Both the position numbers and the translations under genes were made by a program. Shown one piece after another: positions 16,629 to 24,409 of a stretch of 64,000 bases of DNA; the first letter of the stretch is position 1, and the number at the start of each line of letters is the position of its first letter. The notes beneath the pieces are model-generated. The model did not search any database and was not told where the DNA came from. It worked only from the letters and a program-made list of their open reading frames with translations. This DNA is from Amycolatopsis jejuensis (GTDB lineage Bacteria > Actinomycetota > Actinomycetes > Mycobacteriales > Pseudonocardiaceae). Location of the stretch: assembly GCF_000717335.1 (NCBI RefSeq), contig NZ_JNYZ01000003.1, forward strand, positions 264,110 through 328,109, written 5' to 3'.

Positions 16629-17395
16629 GCGGTGTCCTTGGCGGGGAGCCCGCGCCGACAGGCGGCACAGGTGGGTGTTCCGTCGGGGCGGTGGTGGGCA
16701 GGGAGGCCGTGCGGACATTTGCGGGGGCGAAGCTGGATCGGCTCGGTTGGGTCGCGCGCGGTCGGTGGTTGCGTTGGGTCCGGGCCAGAAGGTTGGTCGC
16801 TTTTAGGTGGTTGGTGTAAGTGACTTGGTAGGCGCTCGGAGCTGCGAGCGGTCAATAGGCCGGAGCGAGCGGTCAATAGGCCCGTAACGGTGTTTTCCGA
16901 GCGGTCAATCGGTTCGTCCGCCGCGGATTGACCGCTCTCTATGGCGAGCAGTGAATCCGATTTGTCCACAGGGGACGGTGCCGATTGAGCGCTCTCCTGG
17001 GCGAGCGGTGAATCGTCGGATTGAGCGCTCGCTATACGGAGCGATGAAACTTCGGTCGGCGGCAGCAGCGACAGACTGTCCACATCAGACGGAAGCGTCA
17101 ATCGGTACTCCGTGGCGCGCCCACGACCCGACCGGCCGCCACCACGCGCCACGACCTCGATCAGACCCGACTCCCGCAACGCGGCCACCAGGCGCCGTAC
17201 CGTGCTCGCTCCCTGCCCCGTCACAGCAGCGAGGACATCGACCCCCGGGCGTACGCGGGTGCCGTCGGCGTCGGCGTACGTCGCCAGCGTCAACGCGACC
17301 AGCTTGAGCCGCATCGGGAAGTCAACCCGGCGCACGACGCGTTCCCATTCGAACCGTCCGCACGGCTGCTGCCCATCGACCGACACGATCGTCAA
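16625..17395 (-). CDS. Replication-initiator-like helix-turn-helix protein
   Basis: 256 residues from a TTG start with AAAGGAG seven bases upstream. Residues 15-110 form a winged helix-turn-helix: MRLKLVALTLATYADADGT, then QGASTVRRLVAALRESGLI and a basic wing. This is the N-terminal domain seen in phage replication proteins and helix_turn_helix_36-type regulators. The middle is low-complexity Ser/Ala/Asp with repeated LLTARS, because the DNA beneath it holds iteron-like repeats; the C-terminus has a CPHG...CAAC zinc site. By analogy with lambda O, it may bind an origin inside its own gene. Confidence 0.7.
   Translation of the reverse strand: MTIVSVDGQQPCGRFEWERVVRRVDFPMRLKLVALTLATYADADGTRVRPGVDVLAAVTGQGASTVRRLVAALRESGLIEVVARGGGRSGRGRATEYRLTLPSDVDSLSLLPPTEVSSLRIASAQSDDSPLAQESAQSAPSPVDKSDSLLAIESGQSAADEPIDRSENTVTGLLTARSGLLTARSSERLPSHLHQPPKSDQPSGPDPTQPPTARDPTEPIQLRPRKCPHGLPAHHRPDGTPTCAACRRGLPAKDTA
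16844..17049. repeat. Iteron-like repeats inside HTH gene, candidate phage origin
   Basis: GAGCGGTCAATNGG occurs three times without change (16846-16859, 16867-16880, 16899-16912). Related copies follow: ATTGACCGCTC at 16927-16937, GAGCAGTGAAT at 16946-16956, ATTGAGCGCTC at 16984-16994 and 17020-17030, GAGCGGTGAAT at 17003-17013, and a weak copy at 17039-17049. Both orientations are present. The arrangement within a replication-type gene mirrors lambda-class origins. Confidence 0.65.
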
Positions 17396-17461
17396 TCGTT
17401 CGGCTCCTTTCCGGGTGGTGCACGGTCCCGCCCGTACCGGGGAACGACCGGGACCGCGAGA

Positions 17462-17848
17462 TCAGGCGGTAGCGACGAAGCCGGGGTGCTGGCTGGCCAT
17501 GTGCCGCGCGACGTCCCGGAACGACCGGTTGCAGCACGCACAAACACCAGCGGCGGCGCGCTTCCTCTGCTTGGTGATGACGCCGCGGAGAGCAGCGTTC
17601 GAGCGCTCGGCTGCCTCGCGCTGGTCACGCTGGTGGGTCGCGTTGGACTCCGCCCATTCCAGCCGCCGCTTGAGCTTCGTTGCTTCGCTCTCCCGGAACA
17701 CTAGGCTGTGGCCGTTGGGGCAGTAGAAATCGCCGCCGTCCTCGCGACGCTTCCGCATGAGGTAGTCCGGCATCGCGAACGGCACGCCGCACGTGACGCA
17801 GTGCGTGGAGACCAGGGTCAATTCCGCGTTCAGGGTGTAGGTGGTCAC
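17462..17848 (-). CDS. Phage zinc-finger protein
   Basis: 128 residues from GTG. Three Cys pairs: HCVTCGVPF near residue 17, FYCPNGHS near 43, and CACCNRSF with H-x4-H (HMASQHPG) near the C-terminus, the last a C2H2-type finger. The middle is a coiled coil (KLKRRLEWAESNATHQRDQ). Found in many actinophage early operons next to the replication region; nucleic-acid binding is likely. Confidence 0.65.
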   Translation of the reverse strand: MTTYTLNAELTLVSTHCVTCGVPFAMPDYLMRKRREDGGDFYCPNGHSLVFRESEATKLKRRLEWAESNATHQRDQREAAERSNAALRGVITKQRKRAAAGVCACCNRSFRDVARHMASQHPGFVATA

Positions 17849-18279
17849 TGCTTCTGTCCTTCCTGGACGGTGGGGGCAGCGTGGCCGTCATCTTTTGCGG
17901 ACGGCAAGCTGGCGATGTGGTCGCGCCACGGGCCTTCGAGTCCGCCGAGGCCCACGAGCGACACCCATGCCCACGCGTCGTCGCACGAGCACTCGCCTCG
18001 GTAGGTGTTCGGGTTGATGCCGGAGTGTTCGACGGTGAGCCGGTGCTGCACCTCGGGTGTCGCGTTCACGGGTACCTCCACCTCCATGAGCGGGATCTGG
18101 TTGGGGTCGACCGGGTGGTGGTCGACGGGCCGCGCGGCAGAAGGGCGGGCTTTGCTGCTGCGGAGTTTCGGCTCGGGCGGGCCGAACAGCTTCCGGTAGC
18201 AGACCGGCCCGTACTTGCGCCGCTTGCTCTCGACGTCCTTGAGCGGCCTGTGGCACTTCTCGCACACAGACGCGGTCAT
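17845..18279 (-). CDS. Phage protein with N-terminal zinc ribbon
   Basis: 144 residues. The N-terminus MTASVCEKCHRPLKDVESKRRKYGPVCYRK is the DUF6011-like zinc motif common in actinobacteria; the second half (EHSGINPNTYRGECSCDDA then AWVSL and WRDHIASLP) adds a Cys-containing segment. Function unknown. It overlaps neighbours by ATGA/GTGA. Confidence 0.65.
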   Translation of the reverse strand: MTASVCEKCHRPLKDVESKRRKYGPVCYRKLFGPPEPKLRSSKARPSAARPVDHHPVDPNQIPLMEVEVPVNATPEVQHRLTVEHSGINPNTYRGECSCDDAWAWVSLVGLGGLEGPWRDHIASLPSAKDDGHAAPTVQEGQKQ

Positions 18280-18782
18280 GCGGCCCGCCTCAACGCGGCG
18301 TCGATCGCGTCCGGGCGGACGCCGAACCGTTGCGCGACGGCTTCGACGCTGTCGGTTTCCAGCAGCCACCGCAGTTCCCCGGCCGGTGGCAGCGTCCCGC
18401 GCCGACGCTCGGCAGCGGCACGCTCCCGATCCCGCACACGCTGGTCCCGCTTCTTGAGCCGCTGATACTCGCGTTCCCCCTCGACGACCCACAGCGACCG
18501 GTTGCCGCCCGCGTAAGCGGTGTGCGCGCGGCGCAGATACCGGGTCAGCGGCGACACCGACAGGTCGACCGGGCGCGGCTCCACGGCCGGGATCTCCCCG
18601 GTCGGCCGGACCGGGTCGCCGTCGGCGAGCGCGGCGGCGAGCACGCCGAGCACCTCGACGACACGCGCCGGGTTTTGCCGGGCCTGCCCGATCAGGCCCG
18701 CGACATGGTTGGCGAATTGGCCCTCCGAGGCCAGCTGCACCAACACTCCCGCCTGCCGTCTTGCGGCAGGACTGCCGATCAC
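18276..18782 (-). CDS. Phage protein with C-terminal helix-turn-helix
   Basis: 168 residues from GTG at 18780-18782 overlapping the upstream TGA. The N-terminal half is helical; the C-terminus LLETDSVEAVAQRFGVRPDAIDAALRRA looks like a helix-turn-helix, after a highly charged segment (EREYQRLKKRDQRVRDRERAAAERRRG). Probably a DNA-binding accessory protein. Confidence 0.6.
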   Translation of the reverse strand: MIGSPAARRQAGVLVQLASEGQFANHVAGLIGQARQNPARVVEVLGVLAAALADGDPVRPTGEIPAVEPRPVDLSVSPLTRYLRRAHTAYAGGNRSLWVVEGEREYQRLKKRDQRVRDRERAAAERRRGTLPPAGELRWLLETDSVEAVAQRFGVRPDAIDAALRRAA

Positions 18783-19012
18783 TTCGGGACCTTCTTCCGC
18801 CCGTTGCGCGACACCGCGACCCACCGGAAGTTGACGTCGACTATCCCGAGCATCTGCAGGATGTCCACGGCCTCAGCCGAGTCTCGGGCCTCCAGCTTCA
18901 CCCGCCGCACGCACGCCGCGGTTTCCTCTGGCGTGCCCTTCCCGATCGGGCCGCCGAGCACGCCGTGCGCCTGCTCCGTCGGGGTAGCGAACCGCCTGTG
19001 CTTCGAGGTCAT
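18779..19012 (-). CDS. Small phage protein, function unknown
   Basis: 77 residues, starting MTSKHRRFATPTEQAHGVLGG and ending VDVNFRWVAVSRNGRKKVPK. Basic at both ends; contains RRVKLEARDSAEAVDILQML helix. No motif known to me. Overlaps both neighbours. Confidence 0.6.
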   Translation of the reverse strand: MTSKHRRFATPTEQAHGVLGGPIGKGTPEETAACVRRVKLEARDSAEAVDILQMLGIVDVNFRWVAVSRNGRKKVPK

Positions 19013-19278
19013 TCGCCACCGCCACGGCTGACCAGTACCACCGGTGCGCCGTCGAGGATTGCGAGCGCGCCAGCAACCTTGTCGACGTTCGGGATCGTCG
19101 GGTTCCCCAGGATCGCGCGGGCATGGTTCACGCGCGTCCACAGGCGCCCGTACTCGACGTGCATCGTGATCCATCCGGGACGCGCACGCTCCATCTGCTT
19201 GGCGTGCTGCTGCATCAAGACCTCGGTACGGCGCCGGACTTCCGCGTCCGGTAGTTCCGGCGCCCACTTCCGGCTCAT
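19009..19278 (-). CDS. Small phage protein, function unknown
   Basis: 89 residues, MSRKWAPELPDAEVRRRTEVL then a helical basic region and GNPTIPNVDKVAGALAILDGAPVVLVSRG. No recognisable domain. ATGA overlap with both neighbours fits co-translation. Confidence 0.55.
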   Translation of the reverse strand: MSRKWAPELPDAEVRRRTEVLMQQHAKQMERARPGWITMHVEYGRLWTRVNHARAILGNPTIPNVDKVAGALAILDGAPVVLVSRGGGE

Positions 19279-19520
19279 GACACACCCGGCCGAAGCACAG
19301 CCCACGAGGCCACGTCCTGAGGCAGCAACGACATGGTCGGCCAGTGCGAGTGATGCCCGGGCGGAACCCACACCACCGACCACGGCCGCGCCCGGCCCCC
19401 GTAGAACCGTTCATCGTGGACAGCGACCACACCGATCGGTGACACCCGGAACTCCGCAGGCATCGGCGGGGCGGCCAGGCGGTCGCAGATCGCGTTCAGC
19501 TGCTGCACCGTGATCGTCAT
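19275..19520 (-). CDS. Small phage protein, function unknown
   Basis: 81 residues, MTITVQQLNAICDRLAAPPMP, then strand-rich sequence with HDERFYGGRARPWSVVWVPPG. No recognisable function. Confidence 0.55.
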   Translation of the reverse strand: MTITVQQLNAICDRLAAPPMPAEFRVSPIGVVAVHDERFYGGRARPWSVVWVPPGHHSHWPTMSLLPQDVASWAVLRPGVS

Positions 19521-19948
19521 GCTGCTTCACCTTTCCGGTGATAGTCGGTGGTGTCGTCGTCGATGAGCACCGGGCCCCATTGCCAGTGCTCGAACGGCAC
19601 AGCAGCCGGGTCCGCGTCGCGATCGACAAGCCACCCGTGCTCCTTCGCCTCGTCCGGGTTGGCGTGCACCCATCCATGGCAGGGAGGGCAGAGCCGTAAC
19701 CCGTTCGACGGCGCCCACGTCCCGCCCTGCGACCGTCGTTTCCGGTGATGCCAATGCATCACCCCGCCCGCGCCGCACTTCTCGCAGCACTTCGAACGGT
19801 CGGCCACCCGCGCCCGGCCGTTCGCCTCGGTCCACTCCGAGCGGCGCTCGGCCTTTGTCCGGCCGCGGGTGCGTTTCATCGGGGAGCGTTTCAGCCCGGC
19901 GCCGCGGGGCAGGAACCCGCGGCGCTGCAACGGAGTCCGCCTAAGCAT
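19517..19948 (-). CDS. Phage HNH endonuclease (recombination-linked)
   Basis: 143 residues from the ATG of MLRRTPLQRRGFLP; another ATG four codons upstream is possible. After a basic N-terminus come CEKCGAGGVMHWHHRKRRSQGG and NGLRLCPPCHGWVHANP: an HNH fold with two zinc CxxC pairs, WHH as catalytic motif and CHGWVH as the third element. It lies directly downstream of the RAD52/Sak-like annealing gene, so it may process recombination or replication intermediates rather than packaging ends. Confidence 0.85.
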   Translation of the reverse strand: MLRRTPLQRRGFLPRGAGLKRSPMKRTRGRTKAERRSEWTEANGRARVADRSKCCEKCGAGGVMHWHHRKRRSQGGTWAPSNGLRLCPPCHGWVHANPDEAKEHGWLVDRDADPAAVPFEHWQWGPVLIDDDTTDYHRKGEAA

Positions 19949-20681
19949 CGGCACCGTCATCAGGCGTGGAATCCAGGTGCTCGCGGTACCGGTCGAGCAG
20001 GTCTGCCGGTGCGGTCGCGAACGTCTCGCCGCCCAGGCCGCCTGCCCAGCACGTGAAATTGGCGTCGATCTGTGGAAGCGCCCATCCGAACCGGCGTGAC
20101 GCGTAGTTGCGGATGGTTCCGCGGATCGCGTCGGCGTCGCGTTTGTCGACTGGCTTAACGGCCGCCCGGGCAGGCGGTCTGGCAGCGCGGCGACGCCGTG
20201 GCGACTGCGTCTTCCACAGATCCAACGCCATCCCGAATGACTGGCCAGCGTTGCGGAGCGCGTCCCCGATGACTTCCTTCGTGGCGGCGGTGCCGCGGCG
20301 CCCTTCGGCGTCGCCGTATCCGAGCCGGGACACCCCGGCCACGGTGAGCCGGATCCACAGGCCGCCGTAGCTGTCGAACACTGGGTTGCCGTTGTCGTCG
20401 CGCCCCAACGGTTCCCAGTCCCACCCCGGGTCGGCCTCGATAAGGCGTTCCCGGATGTGGGCGTGGCCCACGTAGTCGAGGTGCTCGTGCGCGACGGTGA
20501 AGACCTCGCCGCAGCTCTCGCAATGCGAGGCCTCATGCTCCGCGCAGACCGCGCCCGGCTGGTCCCGGTCCAGCAGCTCGCAGGCCGGGCAGGTGATGAT
20601 CGGCCGCTGCCGGACCGCGGAATTCGGGAACTTGCGGCGCAGCTTTTTGAGCGCGGCTTTCTGTTCGTCGGTGAGGGTCAC
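19941..20681 (-). CDS. RAD52/Sak-like single-strand annealing protein
   Basis: 246 residues from GTG. An N-terminal zinc site (CPACELLD, CESC) precedes the annealing domain: HEHLDYVGHAHIRERLIEAD, PGWDWEPLGRDDNG, GGLWIRLTVAGVSRLGYGDAEG and KEVIGDALRNAGQSFGMALDLW. This pattern is characteristic of actinophage Sak/RAD52-group recombinases that anneal complementary single strands in phage recombination-dependent replication. Followed by an HNH nuclease and preceded by an unknown protein that likely belongs to the same module. Confidence 0.85.
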   Translation of the reverse strand: MTLTDEQKAALKKLRRKFPNSAVRQRPIITCPACELLDRDQPGAVCAEHEASHCESCGEVFTVAHEHLDYVGHAHIRERLIEADPGWDWEPLGRDDNGNPVFDSYGGLWIRLTVAGVSRLGYGDAEGRRGTAATKEVIGDALRNAGQSFGMALDLWKTQSPRRRRAARPPARAAVKPVDKRDADAIRGTIRNYASRRFGWALPQIDANFTCWAGGLGGETFATAPADLLDRYREHLDSTPDDGADA

Positions 20682-21274
20682 GCCGACCGCCTCTCGGGCT
20701 CAGCCTCGGGCGCGGTGAGCAGGTCGAGCAGAAGGTCGCCGTCGGCCAGCATTTCCAGCGCCGCGGCCCCGCCGTCCGGCGCGGTTTGGCACTTCACCGT
20801 CCCGCCGGTACGGTCGATCACCACGCCCGGGATCTCGGCCTCGCCGTCCGGCGCCATCGGTGCACCGTTCGCCGTGGACAGGTCGAGCACCTTGCGGCGC
20901 AGCTCGTCCGCCACCACCGTCACCGACTTCACCAGATGCGTCGCACCGGCCAGATACAGCGCTTCCGCGACTTCCTTCTCCGACCCGGTGATCTCGAACG
21001 CCGGTTGCGTCGCATCCGGGTACGCTTTCGCCGCCCACGCCGCGAACGCGGCCGTGTCGGCGATCCGCGCGGACACCTTGATGTCCTCCCGCAGCACCGT
21101 GCCCAGCCGCCAGCCCGCCGGGGAATCCACCCGCAGCCGCGACCCAGCCGACAGCTTCTGCGACACCCGCTGTCTCAGCGCGTCGTACCGGCCGTCGACC
21201 CGGTCCTTGAACGCCTTGAGCTGAGCCAGTTCCGACGCCAGCTCTTCCAACGTCACCGTGTTCGGGTCGCTCAC
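20678..21274 (-). CDS. Phage protein in recombination module, function unknown
   Basis: 198 residues from GTG, starting MSDPNTVTLEELASELAQLK then KDRVDGRYDALRQRVSQKL, a helical hairpin, followed by a beta-rich part and an acidic C-terminus (LADGDLLLDLLTAPEAEPE). It always seems paired with annealing genes in such phages in my memory; here it is directly upstream. A partner or single-strand-binding role is possible but not shown. Confidence 0.6.
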   Translation of the reverse strand: MSDPNTVTLEELASELAQLKAFKDRVDGRYDALRQRVSQKLSAGSRLRVDSPAGWRLGTVLREDIKVSARIADTAAFAAWAAKAYPDATQPAFEITGSEKEVAEALYLAGATHLVKSVTVVADELRRKVLDLSTANGAPMAPDGEAEIPGVVIDRTGGTVKCQTAPDGGAAALEMLADGDLLLDLLTAPEAEPERRSA

Positions 21275-21666
21275 GCCGACACATCCTTGGCGCGCTTCGC
21301 CGCAATCTCGTCGGCGAGAGACGCGAGCATGTCGAGCTGGATCTCACCGCGCAGCTCACCGAACTCGCGGAGGATCAACTGACCCTCGTCTGCGTCGAGC
21401 ACTGCGGCTACTCGGTCCAGCCGCGCGCCACCGTCCATGACGCCGGACAGGTACAGGTGGTAGCCGCTTCCGTACGTGTACCGAACCTTCGTCCCGGTCA
21501 GTGTCTTCGACCAGGCGATCAGGGCCGCGAGGTGGCTGCCGTCGCGGACGAACAGCTGCACCCCGGCGTTGTTGGCGACCTGCAGACTCGAAAGGGTGCC
21601 GTCGAGTTCGGGGTGCGCTTCGAGATGTTCGAGGATGGCGCGTACCCGCGCGGTTGGGGTGCTCAC
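21271..21666 (-). CDS. Phage protein, function unknown
   Basis: 131 residues from GTG. MSTPTARVRAILEHLEAHPE is helical; the middle (GSHLAALIAWSKTLTGTKVRY) and acidic C-terminus have no known motif. In the early operon next to recombination genes. Confidence 0.55.
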   Translation of the reverse strand: MSTPTARVRAILEHLEAHPELDGTLSSLQVANNAGVQLFVRDGSHLAALIAWSKTLTGTKVRYTYGSGYHLYLSGVMDGGARLDRVAAVLDADEGQLILREFGELRGEIQLDMLASLADEIAAKRAKDVSA

Positions 21667-21917
21667 AGGGTTCCTCCGATACGTCCAGCGCCCGGCATGG
21701 CGAGCGCGAGGTAGATGGCTTTGAACTGACCGACACCGGCGTTGCTTCGGCGCACGGCGGCCAGGAATTCCTTTGTCGACGGTGCCTGCCAGCCGAGTTC
21801 CGCTGCGTCGATCACGGCGGCGGCCCCGGCGGCGAAGTCGTCGACCGCGTGCACCAGCTCGCGGTCACGCTGCTCGTCGAACCGCGCGAACAACGGGTCC
21901 AGGTCGGGCGCGGTCAT
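21663..21917 (-). CDS. Small phage protein, function unknown
   Basis: 84 residues, helical, MTAPDLDPLFARFDEQRDREL then AAAVIDAAELGWQAPSTKEF. No motif. ATGA overlaps on both sides. Confidence 0.5.
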   Translation of the reverse strand: MTAPDLDPLFARFDEQRDRELVHAVDDFAAGAAAVIDAAELGWQAPSTKEFLAAVRRSNAGVGQFKAIYLALAMPGAGRIGGTL

Positions 21918-22102
21918 CTGGGTTCCTCCGTGCAGGTGCCGTACTGCGGTCGGCAGTGGGTCATGGTCGGATCGGGGTAAGAGTTGGGGCCGCCGGTGGC
22001 GATCAGCGTCAGCGCGACGGCGAGCATCACCACCGAGGCGATCAGCGCCACGACCGCGGCCACCGCCAGCAGCCAGCGTTTCGCCTTATCCGGGAGACCC
22101 AT
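21914..22102 (-). CDS. Small single-pass membrane protein
   Basis: 62 residues from ATG at 22100-22102. After a basic MGLPDKAKRW the segment LLAVAAVVALIASVVMLAVA is a clear membrane helix; the short outside tail has two Cys (THCRPQYGTC) that may form a disulfide. Early-region phage membrane protein; possible superinfection-related role is only a guess. Confidence 0.6.
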   Translation of the reverse strand: MGLPDKAKRWLLAVAAVVALIASVVMLAVALTLIATGGPNSYPDPTMTHCRPQYGTCTEEPR

Positions 22103-22380
22103 CACCGGCCACCGCTCCAGATGTTGAACGGCTTCACGAGGTCTTCCGCCCGAGCACGAGTCACCGGCTCAGGGCGGAGATGTTCCGGCAGGCTCGCGAG
22201 CGCGGCCGCGTTCTGCTCTATGAACTCGTCGGCCGTAGCCAGACGCAGCAACACCGGCTTGCCGTCCACGGTGGACACGACGATCGGGTCCCCGGCCGCC
22301 GCGGTAAACAGCTCGTGCAGCACGCAGTTCACGACCGGCATGCCTTCGCGTGCAGCACGTTCCTCCGCCAAGCTCGCCAT
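22102..22380 (-). CDS. Small phage protein, function unknown
   Basis: 92 residues, MASLAEERAAREGMPVVNCVL then strand-helix pattern with GDPIVVSTVDGKPVLLRLATAD. Resembles short accessory proteins with an antitoxin-like look, but no family is assignable. Confidence 0.5.
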   Translation of the reverse strand: MASLAEERAAREGMPVVNCVLHELFTAAAGDPIVVSTVDGKPVLLRLATADEFIEQNAAALASLPEHLRPEPVTRARAEDLVKPFNIWSGGR

Positions 22381-22382
22381 TG

Positions 22383-22808
22383 CTACGCCACCTTTCCGAG
22401 GTAGAGGGGTTCGCTGTCGACGTCAGCTCGCCACGCGCGCAACATCGCGCCGAGGTCGTCGTCAGCAGTGAGGGCTTGATCAACCGCGTCCGCGGGTGGT
22501 CGGGGTGCCCGCGCCGGGGGCGGTGGACCGTCCGGCAGCGGCCCGTTATTGCAGCCCGTCACGGCGACCGCGACCAGCAGCAGCGGCGCCAGCACCCGCC
22601 GGGCCGGTGCCCGATAAGCACGCCACGCCAGCAGGAAAGTCCCGTATGCCAACGCGATCAGCCCAGCAGCGACCGCGAGCAGCGTCCCGTCGGCGGTGAG
22701 CCGGAACGAATGCGCCGGGCCGGTCTGCTCCACCAGCGCCGCCGGGGCCAGGAACACCAGCACCGCGAACGCGGCCACGAGCAGCGCGCTGGCTGCGCGG
22801 CGCTTCAC
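22383..22808 (-). CDS. Multi-pass phage membrane protein
   Basis: 141 residues from GTG overlapping the upstream stop. Hydrophobic stretches: AASALLVAAFAVLVFLAPAA (signal-like or first helix), LLAVAAGLIALAYGTFLLAW, and VLAPLLLVAVAVTGC. Pro-rich and acidic C-terminus (LPDGPPPPARAPRPP). Membrane location is clear; function is not. Confidence 0.6.
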   Translation of the reverse strand: MKRRAASALLVAAFAVLVFLAPAALVEQTGPAHSFRLTADGTLLAVAAGLIALAYGTFLLAWRAYRAPARRVLAPLLLVAVAVTGCNNGPLPDGPPPPARAPRPPADAVDQALTADDDLGAMLRAWRADVDSEPLYLGKVA

Positions 22809-23164
22809 CGCTTCACCGCCGGGTCATCCGGGCCGCACTGCCGGTTGCCCATCGTGTGGCAGTCCCAGCACGGTTCGTCTTCCTCGCACTGCACCGACGG
22901 CGACGGCGCCGGGTGCGGCGTACCGGGCTCGGGCTTGCACCCGGCCAGCCCGAGCACCGCGGCGGCCATGGTGACGGCGACGATGCCCGTGATCCCGATG
23001 CGCTCGCCGAGCCCCTGCAGCTTCCCCGTCCGGCCGTCGTTGTCGTTGCGGCGCTTCGGTTCCGGCTTCTGCTCGGCCGCCTTCTTCTTCCCGTGCTCGA
23101 TCTCGAAGTCGACGACCTTGTCGGTCCATTCACGGACGGTCCGGAGCCTCTTGATGATCCCCAT
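22805..23164 (-). CDS. Phage membrane-associated protein
   Basis: 119 residues from the ATG of MGIIKRLRTVREWTDKVVDF, which overlaps the preceding stop; ATG three codons earlier is possible. Basic helical N-terminus, then ITGIVAVTMAAAVLGLAGC as a membrane helix ending in a lipobox-like LAGC, then a Cys-rich outside part (CEEDEPCWDCHTMGNRQC). The lipobox lies too far from the N-terminus for a classic lipoprotein. Confidence 0.55.
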   Translation of the reverse strand: MGIIKRLRTVREWTDKVVDFEIEHGKKKAAEQKPEPKRRNDNDGRTGKLQGLGERIGITGIVAVTMAAAVLGLAGCKPEPGTPHPAPSPSVQCEEDEPCWDCHTMGNRQCGPDDPAVKR

Positions 23165-23289
23165 CACTCGCACACCTCCGCGGCGGTCGCCGCTTCACAC
23201 TCGTCGACCAGGCGCTGCAGGTCTGTGAGTTCCATCTGGAGCTGCTCGATTCGCTTCTGGCGCTCGCGGCAGCGTTCGCACTTCGCCAT
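23164..23289 (-). CDS. Tiny coiled-coil phage protein
   Basis: 41 residues: MAKCERCRERQKRIEQLQMEL then TDLQRLVDECEAATAAEVCE. CxxC at the start, coiled coil after. The 3' end, EVCE plus stop, is nearly identical to that of the upstream gene, so the junction sequence CACTCGCACACCTCC is duplicated. Confidence 0.5.
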   Translation of the reverse strand: MAKCERCRERQKRIEQLQMELTDLQRLVDECEAATAAEVCE

Positions 23290-23699
23290 CACTCGCACAC
23301 CTCCACGGACACGAGTCGGAACGGCCCGGCCTCGATCAGGGCCTGCCGCACCGCGCCGGTACGCGGGTTGATCGCGCAGGAGTGGCACACCTCGACCGCG
23401 AACAGCGGACGCAGGTCGTCCCGGTCCGGATCGGGGTCGCCGCACACCCGCACCGTTGCCAGCTCCGGCCGGGCCGGTGCACACCACGTGCACTCGCCTG
23501 GTGTGAAATGCGGGTCGATCATCACCCGCAGCGCGCCGTGCATCTGCTCGGCGACAGCCTCGATCTCCGCCACCCGCACCGACGGCGGTGCGAGAAGCTG
23601 CCAGCTCGGCGGCGTCGCCTCGACCGGGCGCCGCTGGCCATTCAGCCACGCACCCAGCGCCCGCCGACACCGGCGGCCAGTACTCTGTTGAGCGATCAT
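23289..23699 (-). CDS. Phage protein, function unknown
   Basis: 136 residues, MIAQQSTGRRCRRALGAWLNG at the start; contains GECTWCAPARPE, CHSCAINPRTG and ends VSVEVCE. Cys pairs suggest a zinc site. No enzyme motif. First in a series of coupled genes after the excisionase-like gene. Confidence 0.55.
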   Translation of the reverse strand: MIAQQSTGRRCRRALGAWLNGQRRPVEATPPSWQLLAPPSVRVAEIEAVAEQMHGALRVMIDPHFTPGECTWCAPARPELATVRVCGDPDPDRDDLRPLFAVEVCHSCAINPRTGAVRQALIEAGPFRLVSVEVCE

Positions 23700-23831
23700 G
23701 AGGACTCCCTTTCCTCTTGGTCAGCCCGTTCCGGAGCCCTGCACGGCACCGGGGCGGGCGTCTTCATTTCTTGGGGTGGGGAGCTGGCGGGCCGGGCGGG
23801 GTCGGGGGGGCACACCCAGCCCGCCAGCAGC

Positions 23832-24083
23832 TCAGGCGGCGGTGACGCCGCGGGCGAGGTAGCGCTGCAGCTCGACGTCCGGAACGACGTGAAGTCGGCC
23901 ATCCTGGACAGCGCCGAGCAGTCCCTCGTGGATCAGTTCGAGGACCTGCTTGTAGGAGAGGCCCGTCATCTGCGCGACCTCGCGCGGACGCCACGCGACG
24001 CGGACCGGGGCCTTCGCAGCCTTCTCCAGCCGGGAGATGCGGTCCGTGAGCTTCTCCACCGCCTCGACAAGTGCGGTGCTCAT
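23832..24083 (-). CDS. Excisionase-like helix-turn-helix protein
   Basis: 83 residues. A short coiled N-terminus precedes VAWRPREVAQMTGLSYKQVL and ELIHEGLLGAVQDGRLHVVPDVELQRYL, the layout of winged MerR-like excisionase (Xis/AlpA) proteins. Position close to the regulator pair and integrase supports a role in excision or early gene control. Confidence 0.7.
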   Translation of the reverse strand: MSTALVEAVEKLTDRISRLEKAAKAPVRVAWRPREVAQMTGLSYKQVLELIHEGLLGAVQDGRLHVVPDVELQRYLARGVTAA

Positions 24084-24409
24084 GCTGCAACTTCCTTGCC
24101 GGTTGCGCGTTTCGGACCGGTCGACTTCTCCTGATCCTGGCGCCGGGTCGGGTGGGCGGGTTCACGCTTCGGCTGTTTCGGCGGCTCGTCCGGGACGCCG
24201 TCGTTCGTTGCCGTGATGTCGTCGATCGTCACGCCGAGGACTCGTGCCATCCGGTGCACCAGGCGATCGCCGGGCTTGTCGGTCTTGCTGAGGATGTTCC
24301 TCAGGTACAGAGGGGAGATCCCCAGCGCGCCCGCGAATTCCTCGTTCGAGAGGTCGCGCTCGTCACGCCTCTCACGGATGGCGGTGGGGTTGATGGGGTG
24401 GAGTGCCAT
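24080..24409 (-). CDS. XRE-family phage regulator (leftward)
   Basis: 109 residues starting MALHPINPTAIRERRDERD. The helix-turn-helix is LSNEEFAGALGISPLYLRNIL, followed by RLVHRMARVLGVTIDDI. The basic C-terminal tail (KQPKREPAHPTRRQDQEK) is disordered. It leads the leftward early operon and faces a second XRE gene across an operator region, so it likely acts as the Cro-like or repressor partner of the lysogeny switch. Confidence 0.82.
   Translation of the reverse strand: MALHPINPTAIRERRDERDLSNEEFAGALGISPLYLRNILSKTDKPGDRLVHRMARVLGVTIDDITATNDGVPDEPPKQPKREPAHPTRRQDQEKSTGPKRATGKEVAA

Noticed and set aside
23696..23776. 23-residue peptide between the excisionase-like gene and its neighbour
   Set aside because: It keeps an ATGA overlap, but is too short and Pro/Glu-rich without support; not counted as a gene.
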